In this document: positions 9,055-16,558 of the stretch, in pieces
Numbering within the stretch: position 1 is the first letter of the stretch
Layout of the letters: each line of letters starts with the position of its first letter
Source of the DNA: Deltaproteobacteria bacterium
GTDB lineage: Bacteria; Desulfobacterota; GWC2-55-46
Reading direction: 5' to 3'
NCBI GenBank assembly: GCA_016218105.1
Contig: JACRET010000005.1
Location: 62,001 to 126,000, forward strand
Length of the DNA: 64,000 nt
Translations under genes and position numbers: made by a program
Notes under the pieces: generated by a model
The model's input: only the letters and a program-made list of their open reading frames with translations
What the model was told of the DNA's origin: nothing
The model's database searches: none

Positions 9055-9840
9055 TTATATATTATAACCTCTGGGGGTTATGATCCTGCCGCCAGCGGCA
9101 TAGCTCGAAGAGTTGCCTATTACGATGATCGTGAGCATGTCTACGGAGCCGTAATACCTGTCGAACTCCCCGACCGTAGTTATTACCGCTTCCTCGCCTT
9201 CCCTTGTGGCGTTACGCACTATCCCGAGAGGCGCATCCTTGCCCCTGTACCTACCGACTATATCCATCGCTTTTTTAAGCCCCTCGACCCTCTTTGAGCT
9301 CTTGGGGTTATAAAAAACGATCACGAAATCCGCCTTTGCCGCCGCCTCTACCCGCTCCTCAATCTTACGCCAGTCCGTTAAGAGATCGGATAGCGATATG
9401 GACGCGAAGTCGTGCATCAAAGGCGCGCCGAGTATGGCTGCCGCGCTGACAAACGCCGGTATTCCAGGGATCACCTCGACCTTTATCCCGTCTATGCCCT
9501 CGTTGTTCACGAGCTCCAGTATCAGCCCCGCCATGCCGTATATACCGGCGTCACCAGATGACACCACGGAGACGACGCTCCCCTTCGCCGCGAACTCTAT
9601 CGCCTTCCTGCACCGCTCGACCTCGTGGGTCATGCCCGTAGAGAAGACCTCTTTCCCCGCCGCCAAGGGGGCGATCAAATCAACGTACCTCGTATACCCT
9701 ACGATGCGTTCCGACATTTCGAGCGCGTCTTTGGCCCTGCCTGTCAGGTGATCCAGCCCTCCGGGGCCTATCCCTATGACGTAAATGGTTCCCTTGCCGC
9801 CGCTACCGTCACCCTTCCTAGCTTTTTCTTCTTTAAGCAT
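9055..9840 (-). CDS. cbiH: Cobalt-precorrin-3B (precorrin-3) C17-methyltransferase CbiH
   Basis: This SAM-dependent tetrapyrrole methylase performs ring contraction and C17 methylation in the anaerobic B12 pathway. The N-terminal IYVIGIGPGGLDHLT motif and the GDAGIYGMAG loop are typical of the CobJ/CbiH branch, and 261 residues is normal. The only good start is the ATG at 9840, which makes a real 67-base overlap with the end of cbiG. No in-frame GTG or TTG occurs between the ATG and the conserved motif. It is translated with cbiG and deoB. CobJ is the name for the aerobic homologue, and CbiX, CbiD and CbiG in the cluster favour the anaerobic type. Confidence 0.93.
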   Translation of the reverse strand: MLKEEKARKGDGSGGKGTIYVIGIGPGGLDHLTGRAKDALEMSERIVGYTRYVDLIAPLAAGKEVFSTGMTHEVERCRKAIEFAAKGSVVSVVSSGDAGIYGMAGLILELVNNEGIDGIKVEVIPGIPAFVSAAAILGAPLMHDFASISLSDLLTDWRKIEERVEAAAKADFVIVFYNPKSSKRVEGLKKAMDIVGRYRGKDAPLGIVRNATREGEEAVITTVGEFDRYYGSVDMLTIIVIGNSSSYAAGGRIITPRGYNI

Positions 9841-10835
9841 ACCTTCCTTACTCCGGCTGAGATGAGGGCCGCCGGCTCCGATACCCCACCGGCCCCTGTC
9901 GTCTTCAAAACGAATTTTGATTTTTTTGACGGAAATTTGATTTTACAAAGTTCATCCGCGCTGAAAAATCCAAGCCCTGCCCCGATCTTCTTCGCGAATC
10001 CCACCAGCCCTTTTTCATCTTTTTTTATGTCGATAGTGGCTATTTTTTTAATAGAGAGAGGAGACAGCATGGCTGACCTGAGCGCCTCGTTTACAGCCTC
10101 GCCAACCTCTTTTACGCTTACGCCACTCCTGCACCCGATCCCGACCACAAGCTCTCCGGGGCGGAGCGTAATCGTATTATCCTTTAAATTTTCGGGGACT
10201 TCCTCAAGGACGCTGGATATGAATATGAACGCTCCGTCCGAAGGCTTAGCGGGAAACTTCAAGCTGAATCTGAAATTTTTTATCCTGGCGTATCTCTTCC
10301 TTGCAGCTGCAAGCCTGTCCTTATTCCTGTCTATTACCGTGACCGCCGCGCCTTTAAGTATCGCCGAGTTTATTGCCTTTATCTTTTTATGGTCTTCTAC
10401 TGCACATGAGAGGCGTTTGGCGATCTCCTCAACGCACGGCAGATTATTTATGTCGGTAGCGGTTGTGATCACGGGCGTGGACTTAAAGAAAGCCGCCATC
10501 TTTTTTGTAAGCGCGTTAGCTCCTCCGAGGTGGCCAGACAGGAGGCTTACGACGAACCTGCCTTTCTCATCCATCACCATTACGGCGGGGTCTTTGTCTT
10601 TGCCTTTAATGAGCGGCGCGATAGTCCTTACCGCTATGCCCGAAGCGGATATGAAAAGGATCGCGCTTTTTTCCTTAAACGCCTTTGCCGCAAGTCTCTT
10701 AAGGCCCCCACCCTTAAGCTCACCAGGGGAGTAGGCCCTGACCCATTCGTAACCGCGCTCAAGCCTCTTCGCCAGCAGATACCCCGCCTCAGTCACAGGG
10801 AACACGGTCAACCGGTTGCCGGTGGTCTTGTTCAT
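9774..10835 (-). CDS. cbiG: Cobalt-precorrin-5A hydrolase CbiG
   Basis: The 353-residue protein opens the lactone ring of cobalt-precorrin-5A, releasing the extruded two-carbon unit as acetaldehyde. An N-terminal CbiG_N-like domain contains ILFISASGIAVRTIAPLI and LSGHLGGANALT. The C-terminal CbiG_C domain begins at VVGIGCRSGVSVKEV and ends with GRVTVAAARE, the canonical family ending. The gene starts immediately after the creatininase-like stop (TAG directly followed by ATG). Its presence marks the cobalt-early anaerobic pathway. It overlaps the downstream cbiH by 67 bases. Confidence 0.93.
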   Translation of the reverse strand: MNKTTGNRLTVFPVTEAGYLLAKRLERGYEWVRAYSPGELKGGGLKRLAAKAFKEKSAILFISASGIAVRTIAPLIKGKDKDPAVMVMDEKGRFVVSLLSGHLGGANALTKKMAAFFKSTPVITTATDINNLPCVEEIAKRLSCAVEDHKKIKAINSAILKGAAVTVIDRNKDRLAAARKRYARIKNFRFSLKFPAKPSDGAFIFISSVLEEVPENLKDNTITLRPGELVVGIGCRSGVSVKEVGEAVNEALRSAMLSPLSIKKIATIDIKKDEKGLVGFAKKIGAGLGFFSADELCKIKFPSKKSKFVLKTTGAGGVSEPAALISAGVRKVCLKKKKLGRVTVAAAREPFTS

Positions 10836-11555
10836 CTATATCCTGGTCTTTTCCATGCGCCCTACCAGGTCTTCGACCCTGCTGACCATTACCTTAAAGA
10901 GCGCTTCGCCTTTTTCAACGCTGGCCTTCTGAGGATTACCCCATACCGCGCCCTTCCAGCGCCGCACCTTGTCTTTGACTATGATCGGCCTCGGAAGATC
11001 AGGGTACTCTTCTTCCGCCCTGCCCTTTACGAGCCTGGGCGCGAGGTAAAGCATCAAGGATGTCTCCGCCTCTCCGGCGTGGGAATCGTTCTTTGTCTCT
11101 ATTATAGCCTCGGCCTCTTTCCCGATCATTTCATATATGGAGAGCGCGGCTATCTTCATATCCTCATGGGCGCTTACAAGCGCCTCTCCGGCCTCCCTGA
11201 GCGCGGCCACATGCAGGCTGCCGCCGTGCCCCGATATAAGGATGAAATTCCTGAACCCCTGTTTATAGCCGCTGTTTACGATATCCGTTGTAATAGCGCG
11301 GAGCGTGCCGGAGGTGATGCCGATAGTCCCAGGATGGTCAAAGGTCGATGTGCAGACCCCGTATTGGAGCGGCGGGGCCATGAAGACATTGTTTTTTTCG
11401 GAGACCTTCTTTATCACTTCCCGGATTATGAAGGTATCGGTATTGAGCGGGAGATGGGACCCGTGCGCCTCGACCGTGCCGAAAGGCATGATAAGCGTCC
11501 TTGCGCCCCGCACGGATTTCCTGAACTCTGTCATCGTTGATTCGCCAAGTATCAT
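10836..11555 (-). CDS. Creatininase-family metal-dependent amidohydrolase, role unknown
   Basis: This 239-residue member of the creatininase superfamily has metal-ligand motifs GTVEAHGSHLPLNTDT, the SGHGGS loop and SHAGEAETSLMLYL. Characterised relatives hydrolyse cyclic amides or formamides (creatinine, FAPy in archaeal riboflavin synthesis), and their substrates cannot be predicted from sequence. It lies inside the cobalamin operon, starting 13 bases after the vanZ-like gene and ending directly before cbiG. A role in corrinoid or lower-ligand metabolism is only suggested by position. The start ATG at 11555 has a GGAG site upstream. Confidence 0.8.
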   Translation of the reverse strand: MILGESTMTEFRKSVRGARTLIMPFGTVEAHGSHLPLNTDTFIIREVIKKVSEKNNVFMAPPLQYGVCTSTFDHPGTIGITSGTLRAITTDIVNSGYKQGFRNFILISGHGGSLHVAALREAGEALVSAHEDMKIAALSIYEMIGKEAEAIIETKNDSHAGEAETSLMLYLAPRLVKGRAEEEYPDLPRPIIVKDKVRRWKGAVWGNPQKASVEKGEALFKVMVSRVEDLVGRMEKTRI

Positions 11556-11567
11556 ATCTCTTCTCCT

Positions 11568-11945
11568 TTAAGAGACGATTCTCTTTTTAAAGCAACTGGA
11601 TACGTAGATCAAAGAGCCCGCCGCCGCTCCGGCCCCGTTTGCGACCGCGTCCAATACTTCCGCGCTCCTCTCCGGGACAAAATACTGGCATACTTCCATG
11701 GATATCCCGAATAAGAAACTGATTATTGCCGAAATGGCGATACCCTCGCCGGCTGTTGTTGAAGGCCTGGCGGCCTTTATCGCCCTCACCCAAAGAACGC
11801 CCATTACAAAGTACGCTATAAAATGGAATAGCTTGTCCGCCTGCCAGAAAAGAGGAGCGCCTTCGGGCATGGGCTTTGTCGAGACCGCAAAAATAAAGGC
11901 CATATACGCCGCAAGAGGCGCCCAATATAAAAACAACCTTGTCAT
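11568..11945 (-). CDS. VanZ-like membrane protein
   Basis: The 125-residue protein has about four predicted transmembrane helices and the VanZ-family pattern: a short N-terminal helix, then DKLFHFIAYFVMGVLW, and a later SMEVCQYFVPERSAEVLDAVANGAGAAAG. VanZ proteins have no settled general biochemical function. The one named for teicoplanin resistance is not a guide here. It overlaps the cbiF end by four bases (ATGA), showing tight coupling in the cobalamin operon. It may be a passenger, or a membrane helper for cobalt or corrinoid handling. Confidence 0.8.
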   Translation of the reverse strand: MTRLFLYWAPLAAYMAFIFAVSTKPMPEGAPLFWQADKLFHFIAYFVMGVLWVRAIKAARPSTTAGEGIAISAIISFLFGISMEVCQYFVPERSAEVLDAVANGAGAAAGSLIYVSSCFKKRIVS

Positions 11946-12700
11946 CCCCTGTAACCGTGCTTGAATTCCTTGTCGTAAAGCCTTGAGGCCATCTCTTCAC
12001 CGCCGATGGCCCTCCCGACGATAATAAGCGCGTGTCTTGTCATGCCCGCTTCCTTCACCTTGACGGCGATATCCGAAAGCGTCCCCTTGACCGACCTCTC
12101 CTCCTCCCACGTAGCCTTGTAAACGCAGGCCGCCGGAGTATCGGCAGGATAGCTTTTGCAAAGCTCCTCAACCACCTTATCTATCATGCTCGCGCTCAGG
12201 AATATGCAGATGGTGGCGTTATGGCTCGCTAAAGCCGAAAGGCTCTCGGCCTCCGGCACGGGTGTTTTGCCCTCAAGCCTCGTAAAGATCACGGTCTGGG
12301 TGACGCCCGGCATGGTTAGCTCTCTCTTAAGGACAGCCGCCGAGGCAAAAGCGGACGAGACGCCGGGAACGACCGTGTAGGGGATGCCTTCCTTATCGAG
12401 GATATCCGCCTGCTCACGCAGAGCGCTATAGAGCGAGGGATCGCCTGTGTGTAGCCGTACTACTGTCTTCCCTTCCCTGGCCGAGCCTGTGATTACCGCC
12501 ATTATCTCATCCAGATGCATCGACGCGCTGCTTATAAGCCTTGCGTCCTTACGGCAATATTTAAGCACCTTCTCGCTTACAAGAGACCCCGTATAGACGA
12601 CTATATCGGCCTCTTCAAGGAGCTTCATCCCCTTTACCGTAATAAGCTCCGGGTCTCCGGGGCCGCCGCCGACAAAGTATACTGTCCGTAGATTTTCCAT
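11942..12700 (-). CDS. cbiF: Cobalt-precorrin-4 C11-methyltransferase CbiF
   Basis: This 252-residue SAM-dependent tetrapyrrole methylase adds the C11 methyl group. The N-terminus YFVGGGPGDPELIT, the RLHTGDPSLYSAL loop and VVPGVSSAFASAA match the CobM/CbiF subfamily and distinguish it from CbiL, CbiE and CbiH in the same operon. Its ATG abuts the cbiL stop, the two genes sharing base 12700. Downstream it overlaps the vanZ-like gene by four bases. Regulation is through the distant cobalamin riboswitch. Confidence 0.94.
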   Translation of the reverse strand: MENLRTVYFVGGGPGDPELITVKGMKLLEEADIVVYTGSLVSEKVLKYCRKDARLISSASMHLDEIMAVITGSAREGKTVVRLHTGDPSLYSALREQADILDKEGIPYTVVPGVSSAFASAAVLKRELTMPGVTQTVIFTRLEGKTPVPEAESLSALASHNATICIFLSASMIDKVVEELCKSYPADTPAACVYKATWEEERSVKGTLSDIAVKVKEAGMTRHALIIVGRAIGGEEMASRLYDKEFKHGYRG

Positions 12701-13434
12701 TAGTCCTTCTTTATTATGACTATTGAGAAATAATCGAGCTTCCTGCCCTTAAGGGATTTTATCCCGGTTACGATCTCTTCGCCGGGCCAGCCCGCCCTGG
12801 ATACGAAAAGGGCCTTGTCCGCAAGCCTCGCCTCCGAAAGCATGGCGATAAGCGCGTCCATCACCCGGTTGACCTTCATCAATACTATCGTCCCGGCTCC
12901 GGAGAGCCTGTCTATCGCCTTCCTTACCTCCCCGATATCGGACGCGGCAGGTATAATTATAACCTTCTCATACGATTCCGCAAGCGGCAAAACCGCGGCG
13001 GACGAGGCGGCGCTGAAAGACGTAACCCCTGGAACCGCCTTGATATCCGCGCCAGGAAGCGCCTCCCTTATGAAAGGCATGAGATAGCTGAAGGTCGAAT
13101 ACAGCATCGGGTCTCCGAGCGTGATAAAACATACGTCCTGTCCCCTTTTGAGCCTTTCGGCTATGGCAAGGGCGGCCGCCTTTCTCGCCTCCCTCAGGAC
13201 ATCCCTGTCCTTTGTCATTGGGAAAAGGAGCTCAAGTATCTCCTTGCCTTCCAAGTCCACCGCCTTCTTTACGATAGAGAGCGCCTGACTTAAACCCTCC
13301 GGCGAAGAATCGGCTGATCTCGGCACGGCGAGCACGGCAGAGCCTTTGAGCACCTTTAAGGCCTTGATCGTCATTAGATCAGGGTCGCCGGGGCCCACGC
13401 CGACGCCGTAAAATATTCCTGCGGGATTTTCCAT
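12700..13434 (-). CDS. cbiL: Cobalt-factor II (precorrin-2) C20-methyltransferase CbiL
   Basis: The 244-residue methylase uses SAM to methylate C20 of cobalt-factor II, the first methylation after cobalt insertion by CbiX. Motifs YGVGVGPGDPDLMTIKA at the start, FITLGDPMLYSTFSYL in the middle and AVPGVTSFSAASS identify the CobI/CbiL group. The start follows the cbiET stop by one base. Complete for its family, with no unusual residues noted. Confidence 0.94.
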   Translation of the reverse strand: MENPAGIFYGVGVGPGDPDLMTIKALKVLKGSAVLAVPRSADSSPEGLSQALSIVKKAVDLEGKEILELLFPMTKDRDVLREARKAAALAIAERLKRGQDVCFITLGDPMLYSTFSYLMPFIREALPGADIKAVPGVTSFSAASSAAVLPLAESYEKVIIIPAASDIGEVRKAIDRLSGAGTIVLMKVNRVMDALIAMLSEARLADKALFVSRAGWPGEEIVTGIKSLKGRKLDYFSIVIIKKD

Positions 13435-13435
13435 T

Positions 13436-14653
13436 TTAAGGTTTCTTTCCGGAGATTATGAATACAGGGTTATTGGCGGAGAGCATATTGAGCTTGCCAA
13501 TATCCTTTGCCTTGGAGAGGTTCACCTGTATAAGCTCCCTCTCCCATCCTTTTCTTTTCAAAAACTCAAATGCCGCGGAGACAGTCTCAAGAGTGACCGC
13601 GTTCACCACCACCCGGCCGCCTCTTTTGATCCTCTTTGACACATAACTAAGGATATCGCCGATACCCGCGCCGCCGCCGCCGATAAAAACCGAATCCGGC
13701 GAGCCCTCGCATAGATCAAGGCACTCAGGCGCGGCCCCTGAGATTATCTCAAGGTTTCCGGTCTTGAATGTCTTCTTGTTTTTTACTATATCCTTGACGC
13801 GCCTCTTTTCTTTCTCTATCGCGTAGACCCTGCCCGAAGTCCTCATGGCCGCCTCGATAGCCACGGAGCCGGAACCCGCGCCTATGTCCCATACGTCCCC
13901 GTCAGCCTTTATCTCCATCTTCGAGAGCGCGATCACCCTGAACTCCTCTTTAGTGATCATCCCATTTGAGTGGCTGAACATATCATCGGGTATGCCGGTG
14001 TTTAACCGAGCCTTACGCGCGGCCCCGTCCCTTATAAGGATCATTATGTTTAAAGGGGAGAACCTCTTCCTGCGGGCGATGGCAGACGGCGCGCCCTCGA
14101 TTATCCGCTCCTTGCCTGTGCCGAGCGATTCGCATATGAAAATCCTGTAATCATCCGCCCCTTTTTCCACAAGTGCCTTCGCTACGACAGAGGGCGTGTT
14201 TACGGAGTCGGTAAACAGGGATACCTTGCCGTGCCTTGTTATCTCTTCGCACAACGCCCTTACATCGGTAGACCTTCCGTGCGCGCTTAAGATCTTGAGC
14301 CCGTTCAAGTCCTCTTTTATCCTCGCGAAGGCTTCCTGAACGGTGCTTACGTTCGGTATGACCTCAACGCCGCTTTTGCCGAATTTCTTGATTATGTATG
14401 TGCCTATGCCGAAAAGGAGCGGGTCGCCCGTAGCGAGGACGACCGTGTCCCCGCCCTTTTTTGCGTGCCTCTTAATAATATCCGCCAGCCCTTCGATGCC
14501 GCCTTTAATGGGAACCTTTTTCGCCTTGATATCGGAAAATTCTTCAAGGTGCCTCGCTCCGCCCGCGACAAGCCCCGCCTTCCCTATCAATCCAAGGGCC
14601 CGTGCAGTGAGGCTTTTTCTGCCCTCTATCCCGATGCCTATCACATAAATCAT
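13436..14653 (-). CDS. cbiET: CbiE-CbiT fusion: cobalt-precorrin-7 C5- and C15-methyltransferase/decarboxylase
   Basis: Of the 405 residues, about 1-205 form the CbiE tetrapyrrole methylase (IYVIGIGIEGRKSLT, LATGDPLLFGIGTY). About 215-405 form CbiT, a Rossmann methyltransferase (EEFRVIALSKMEIKADGDVWDIGAGSGS). The fused protein corresponds to CobL. It methylates C5 and C15 and decarboxylates the C12 acetate side chain. Fusion of the two is common. It overlaps cbiD upstream by four bases and sits one base before cbiL, within the leftward operon. Confidence 0.94.
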   Translation of the reverse strand: MIYVIGIGIEGRKSLTARALGLIGKAGLVAGGARHLEEFSDIKAKKVPIKGGIEGLADIIKRHAKKGGDTVVLATGDPLLFGIGTYIIKKFGKSGVEVIPNVSTVQEAFARIKEDLNGLKILSAHGRSTDVRALCEEITRHGKVSLFTDSVNTPSVVAKALVEKGADDYRIFICESLGTGKERIIEGAPSAIARRKRFSPLNIMILIRDGAARKARLNTGIPDDMFSHSNGMITKEEFRVIALSKMEIKADGDVWDIGAGSGSVAIEAAMRTSGRVYAIEKEKRRVKDIVKNKKTFKTGNLEIISGAAPECLDLCEGSPDSVFIGGGGAGIGDILSYVSKRIKRGGRVVVNAVTLETVSAAFEFLKRKGWERELIQVNLSKAKDIGKLNMLSANNPVFIISGKKP

Positions 14654-15771
14654 GATCTATGCTCTGAAATAATATCGTTATTGTATCCGACGAGCACTGC
14701 GCGTATACGGATACGGCTCCCAGCTATTTTAGACGAATTTACGCCAACCCTTTTGCAAACTTCCTCAAAAACGGCGTTTAATCCTTTATACTTCAGAATA
14801 AAAAAAACCTCTCTCGCGGTATTCGCGTTCAATACCTTCGAGACCAACGAAGCGTCGGCCCCAATATCCCTGCAAATACCCGCAAGGAACTCGAATTCCA
14901 CGCTTGAATCGGAGCAATGGGTTTCGAAGTGGCCTGCCGCCAGTTTTGTGAATTTTCCGAACTGCCCCGCTACAATGACGGTCTTAAGCTCCGCCCTTTT
15001 TGAAGCGTCTTTAAGGGCTATCCCCATGTGGTCGCCTGTCAGTATGTAGGCAACCTCCGGCAACTTCAGTTCATTTTCAACGACCTTCTCACTCGACCTG
15101 CCGGTGGAGAATACGACCTCGTCCGAGCCTGCCGCGAGCGCCACGTCCACCCCGCAGAAAATAGAGTGCGTGTACGCCGCCAGGGACATCGGCTCCACGA
15201 TGCCCGTAGTCCCGAGAATTGATATCCCGCCGAGTATGCCTAACCGGGGGTTCATGGTCTTTTCGGCAAGTTTTTTGCCCTCCGGCACAATGACCCTGAC
15301 TACTACTGATGGCGTGATCCCGGCGGCCTTGATCTCTTCCAGCACGGAATCCCTTATCATCCTGAGGGGAACCGGATTTATAGCTGGGCGGCCCGGCGCA
15401 ATTTTGAGCCCCGGCCTCGTCACTATGCCGACACCCTCGCCGCCTTTGATTACTATATGGGGCCTATGCCCGTTCATCTGCACGAGCTCGACCTCGATTA
15501 TGAACTCCGCACCGTTAGTCACATCCGGGTCATCCCCCGCGTCTTTGACGATAACGGCCCTGGCCTTGCCCCCGCTCATCCCGGCTGATTTTACGGGTAT
15601 CCTCAGCTCACCTCCCCTTGGGAGCCTTACCGCTACAGAGCTGAGGCATTCGGGTTTTCCCGTAAGGATAGAGCTAAAAAGCGCGTGTGCCGCCGCCCTG
15701 GCTCCGGCAGCGGCACATGTGCCTGTCGTAAAACCTCTTCTCAGATTATTCGGGGCTCTTTCTGATTTCAT
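14650..15771 (-). CDS. cbiD: Cobalt-precorrin-5B C1-methyltransferase CbiD
   Basis: The 373-residue protein shows the CbiD hallmark RRGFTTGTCAAAGARAAAHAL at its start and VIVAGQFGKFTKLAAGHFETH later. CbiD methylates C1 and is specific to the anaerobic, cobalt-early pathway, so it is the strongest marker of which route this organism uses. It overlaps cbtA (upstream) and cbiET (downstream) by four bases each. It lies at the join between the cobalt-uptake half and the corrin-methylation half of the operon. Confidence 0.95.
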   Translation of the reverse strand: MKSERAPNNLRRGFTTGTCAAAGARAAAHALFSSILTGKPECLSSVAVRLPRGGELRIPVKSAGMSGGKARAVIVKDAGDDPDVTNGAEFIIEVELVQMNGHRPHIVIKGGEGVGIVTRPGLKIAPGRPAINPVPLRMIRDSVLEEIKAAGITPSVVVRVIVPEGKKLAEKTMNPRLGILGGISILGTTGIVEPMSLAAYTHSIFCGVDVALAAGSDEVVFSTGRSSEKVVENELKLPEVAYILTGDHMGIALKDASKRAELKTVIVAGQFGKFTKLAAGHFETHCSDSSVEFEFLAGICRDIGADASLVSKVLNANTAREVFFILKYKGLNAVFEEVCKRVGVNSSKIAGSRIRIRAVLVGYNNDIISEHRS

Positions 15772-16193
15772 GGACTGGTGCTGTATCCGCCCGCTCTCTT
15801 TCCATGCGCGCCTCCGAATATGCCGATGAGCGCGCCCAAAAGCAACGAGAGCCCAAAACCCTGTATCGATTCCGGCGTCAGCACATGGTACCTGTCAGGC
15901 TCCATGCTCGAAAGCATAATGCCTCCGGCCCTTAGGATCAGCCAGAGAAAGGCGGAGACTATCACTGCCTTGGGAAAGAGGCCCTTAAAGGGGATAAACC
16001 TCCCGGCTACCGGCAAAAAGCCACCGCAGACAATGCCGAATACCGCGCCGCCCACGGCAAATGAAGCGAGGTTATGCACAAAGCCGCCCTCGAACATCAT
16101 CACGCCGGTCACGGAATTCACGACCATTGAAAGCATTCCCCAGATGATCCCCGCAAGGAGGCCCGGTATCAAGCTCTCTTTAAGGAATGTCAT
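15768..16193 (-). CDS. Short CbtA-like cobalt transporter membrane subunit
   Basis: The 141-residue membrane protein has about four helices (LIPGLLAGIIWGMLSMVVN at the start and GFGLSLLLGALIGIFGGAHG at the end). It begins one base after cbtB, and a CbtA partner is expected exactly there. Characterised CbtA proteins are longer, about 200-250 residues with five helices and histidine-rich loops. This one is therefore shortened or a distinct family member. With CbtB it would form a small B12-regulated cobalt permease. The assignment rests mostly on position and membrane topology, and the CbtA name is tentative. Confidence 0.6.
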   Translation of the reverse strand: MTFLKESLIPGLLAGIIWGMLSMVVNSVTGVMMFEGGFVHNLASFAVGGAVFGIVCGGFLPVAGRFIPFKGLFPKAVIVSAFLWLILRAGGIMLSSMEPDRYHVLTPESIQGFGLSLLLGALIGIFGGAHGKRAGGYSTSP

Positions 16194-16194
16194 C

Positions 16195-16371
16195 TTAGTG
16201 GCAGGGCATCCCGATCACGTGCCTGAAGTCATGAAACGCGTCATGCACTCCCGGGGCAACCGATTCCATCCCATACGCGATCACTATCATGGTAAAAGCC
16301 AGCGCCGCTATGATCACGGCGGGGGTGAGCGCTTTCGCTATCCCCATTTCTCTTGATAAGATTCTTTCCAT
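16195..16371 (-). CDS. cbtB: Cobalt transporter subunit CbtB
   Basis: This 58-residue gene encodes one transmembrane helix (ALTPAVIIAALAFTMIVIAYG) and a histidine-rich C-terminus (VHDAFHDFRHVIGMPCH). That ending with the conserved HxxCH-type tail is characteristic of CbtB, a predicted cobalt permease subunit controlled by B12 riboswitches in many bacteria. The start at 16371 has a strong AAGGAGGAG site. The frame stays open upstream into the inserted repeat, but those residues are not CbtB-like. A MITE-like element separates cbtB from the porin. Confidence 0.83.
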   Translation of the reverse strand: MERILSREMGIAKALTPAVIIAALAFTMIVIAYGMESVAPGVHDAFHDFRHVIGMPCH

Positions 16372-16403
16372 TCTCTCCTCCTTGGTTATTTTTTTAAATT
16401 TAA

Positions 16404-16552
16404 CAGATTGCTGAAAAACCGGAAATTTGTTCAGGCTGCCAAAAAGCTTCAGCTGCAAGGCGTCGAGAAGCGAGGCATGAGGCGTACTTTGTCTGTACGC
16501 CGCAGTGACGAGCGACGCTGACAACGAAGCAGATGGACTTTTTCAGCAGCCT
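16404..16552. mobile_element. 149-bp MITE-like element with terminal inverted repeats and a 10-bp flanking direct repeat
   Basis: The left end CAGATTGCTGAAAAA (16404-16418) is an imperfect inverse of the right end CTTTTTCAGCAGCCT (16538-16552). Exact TTAAATTTAA copies flank it at 16394-16403 and 16553-16562. The interior has a GGCGTAC...GTACGCC hairpin and no credible gene. It lies between the porin stop and the cbtB ribosome-binding site, inside the cobalt operon. Confidence 0.75.
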
Positions 16553-16558
16553 TTAAAT

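Noticed and set aside
16195-16524. 109-residue version of cbtB
   Set aside because: The first 51 residues come from the inserted repeat. The ATG at 16371 with AAGGAGGAG fits CbtB size.
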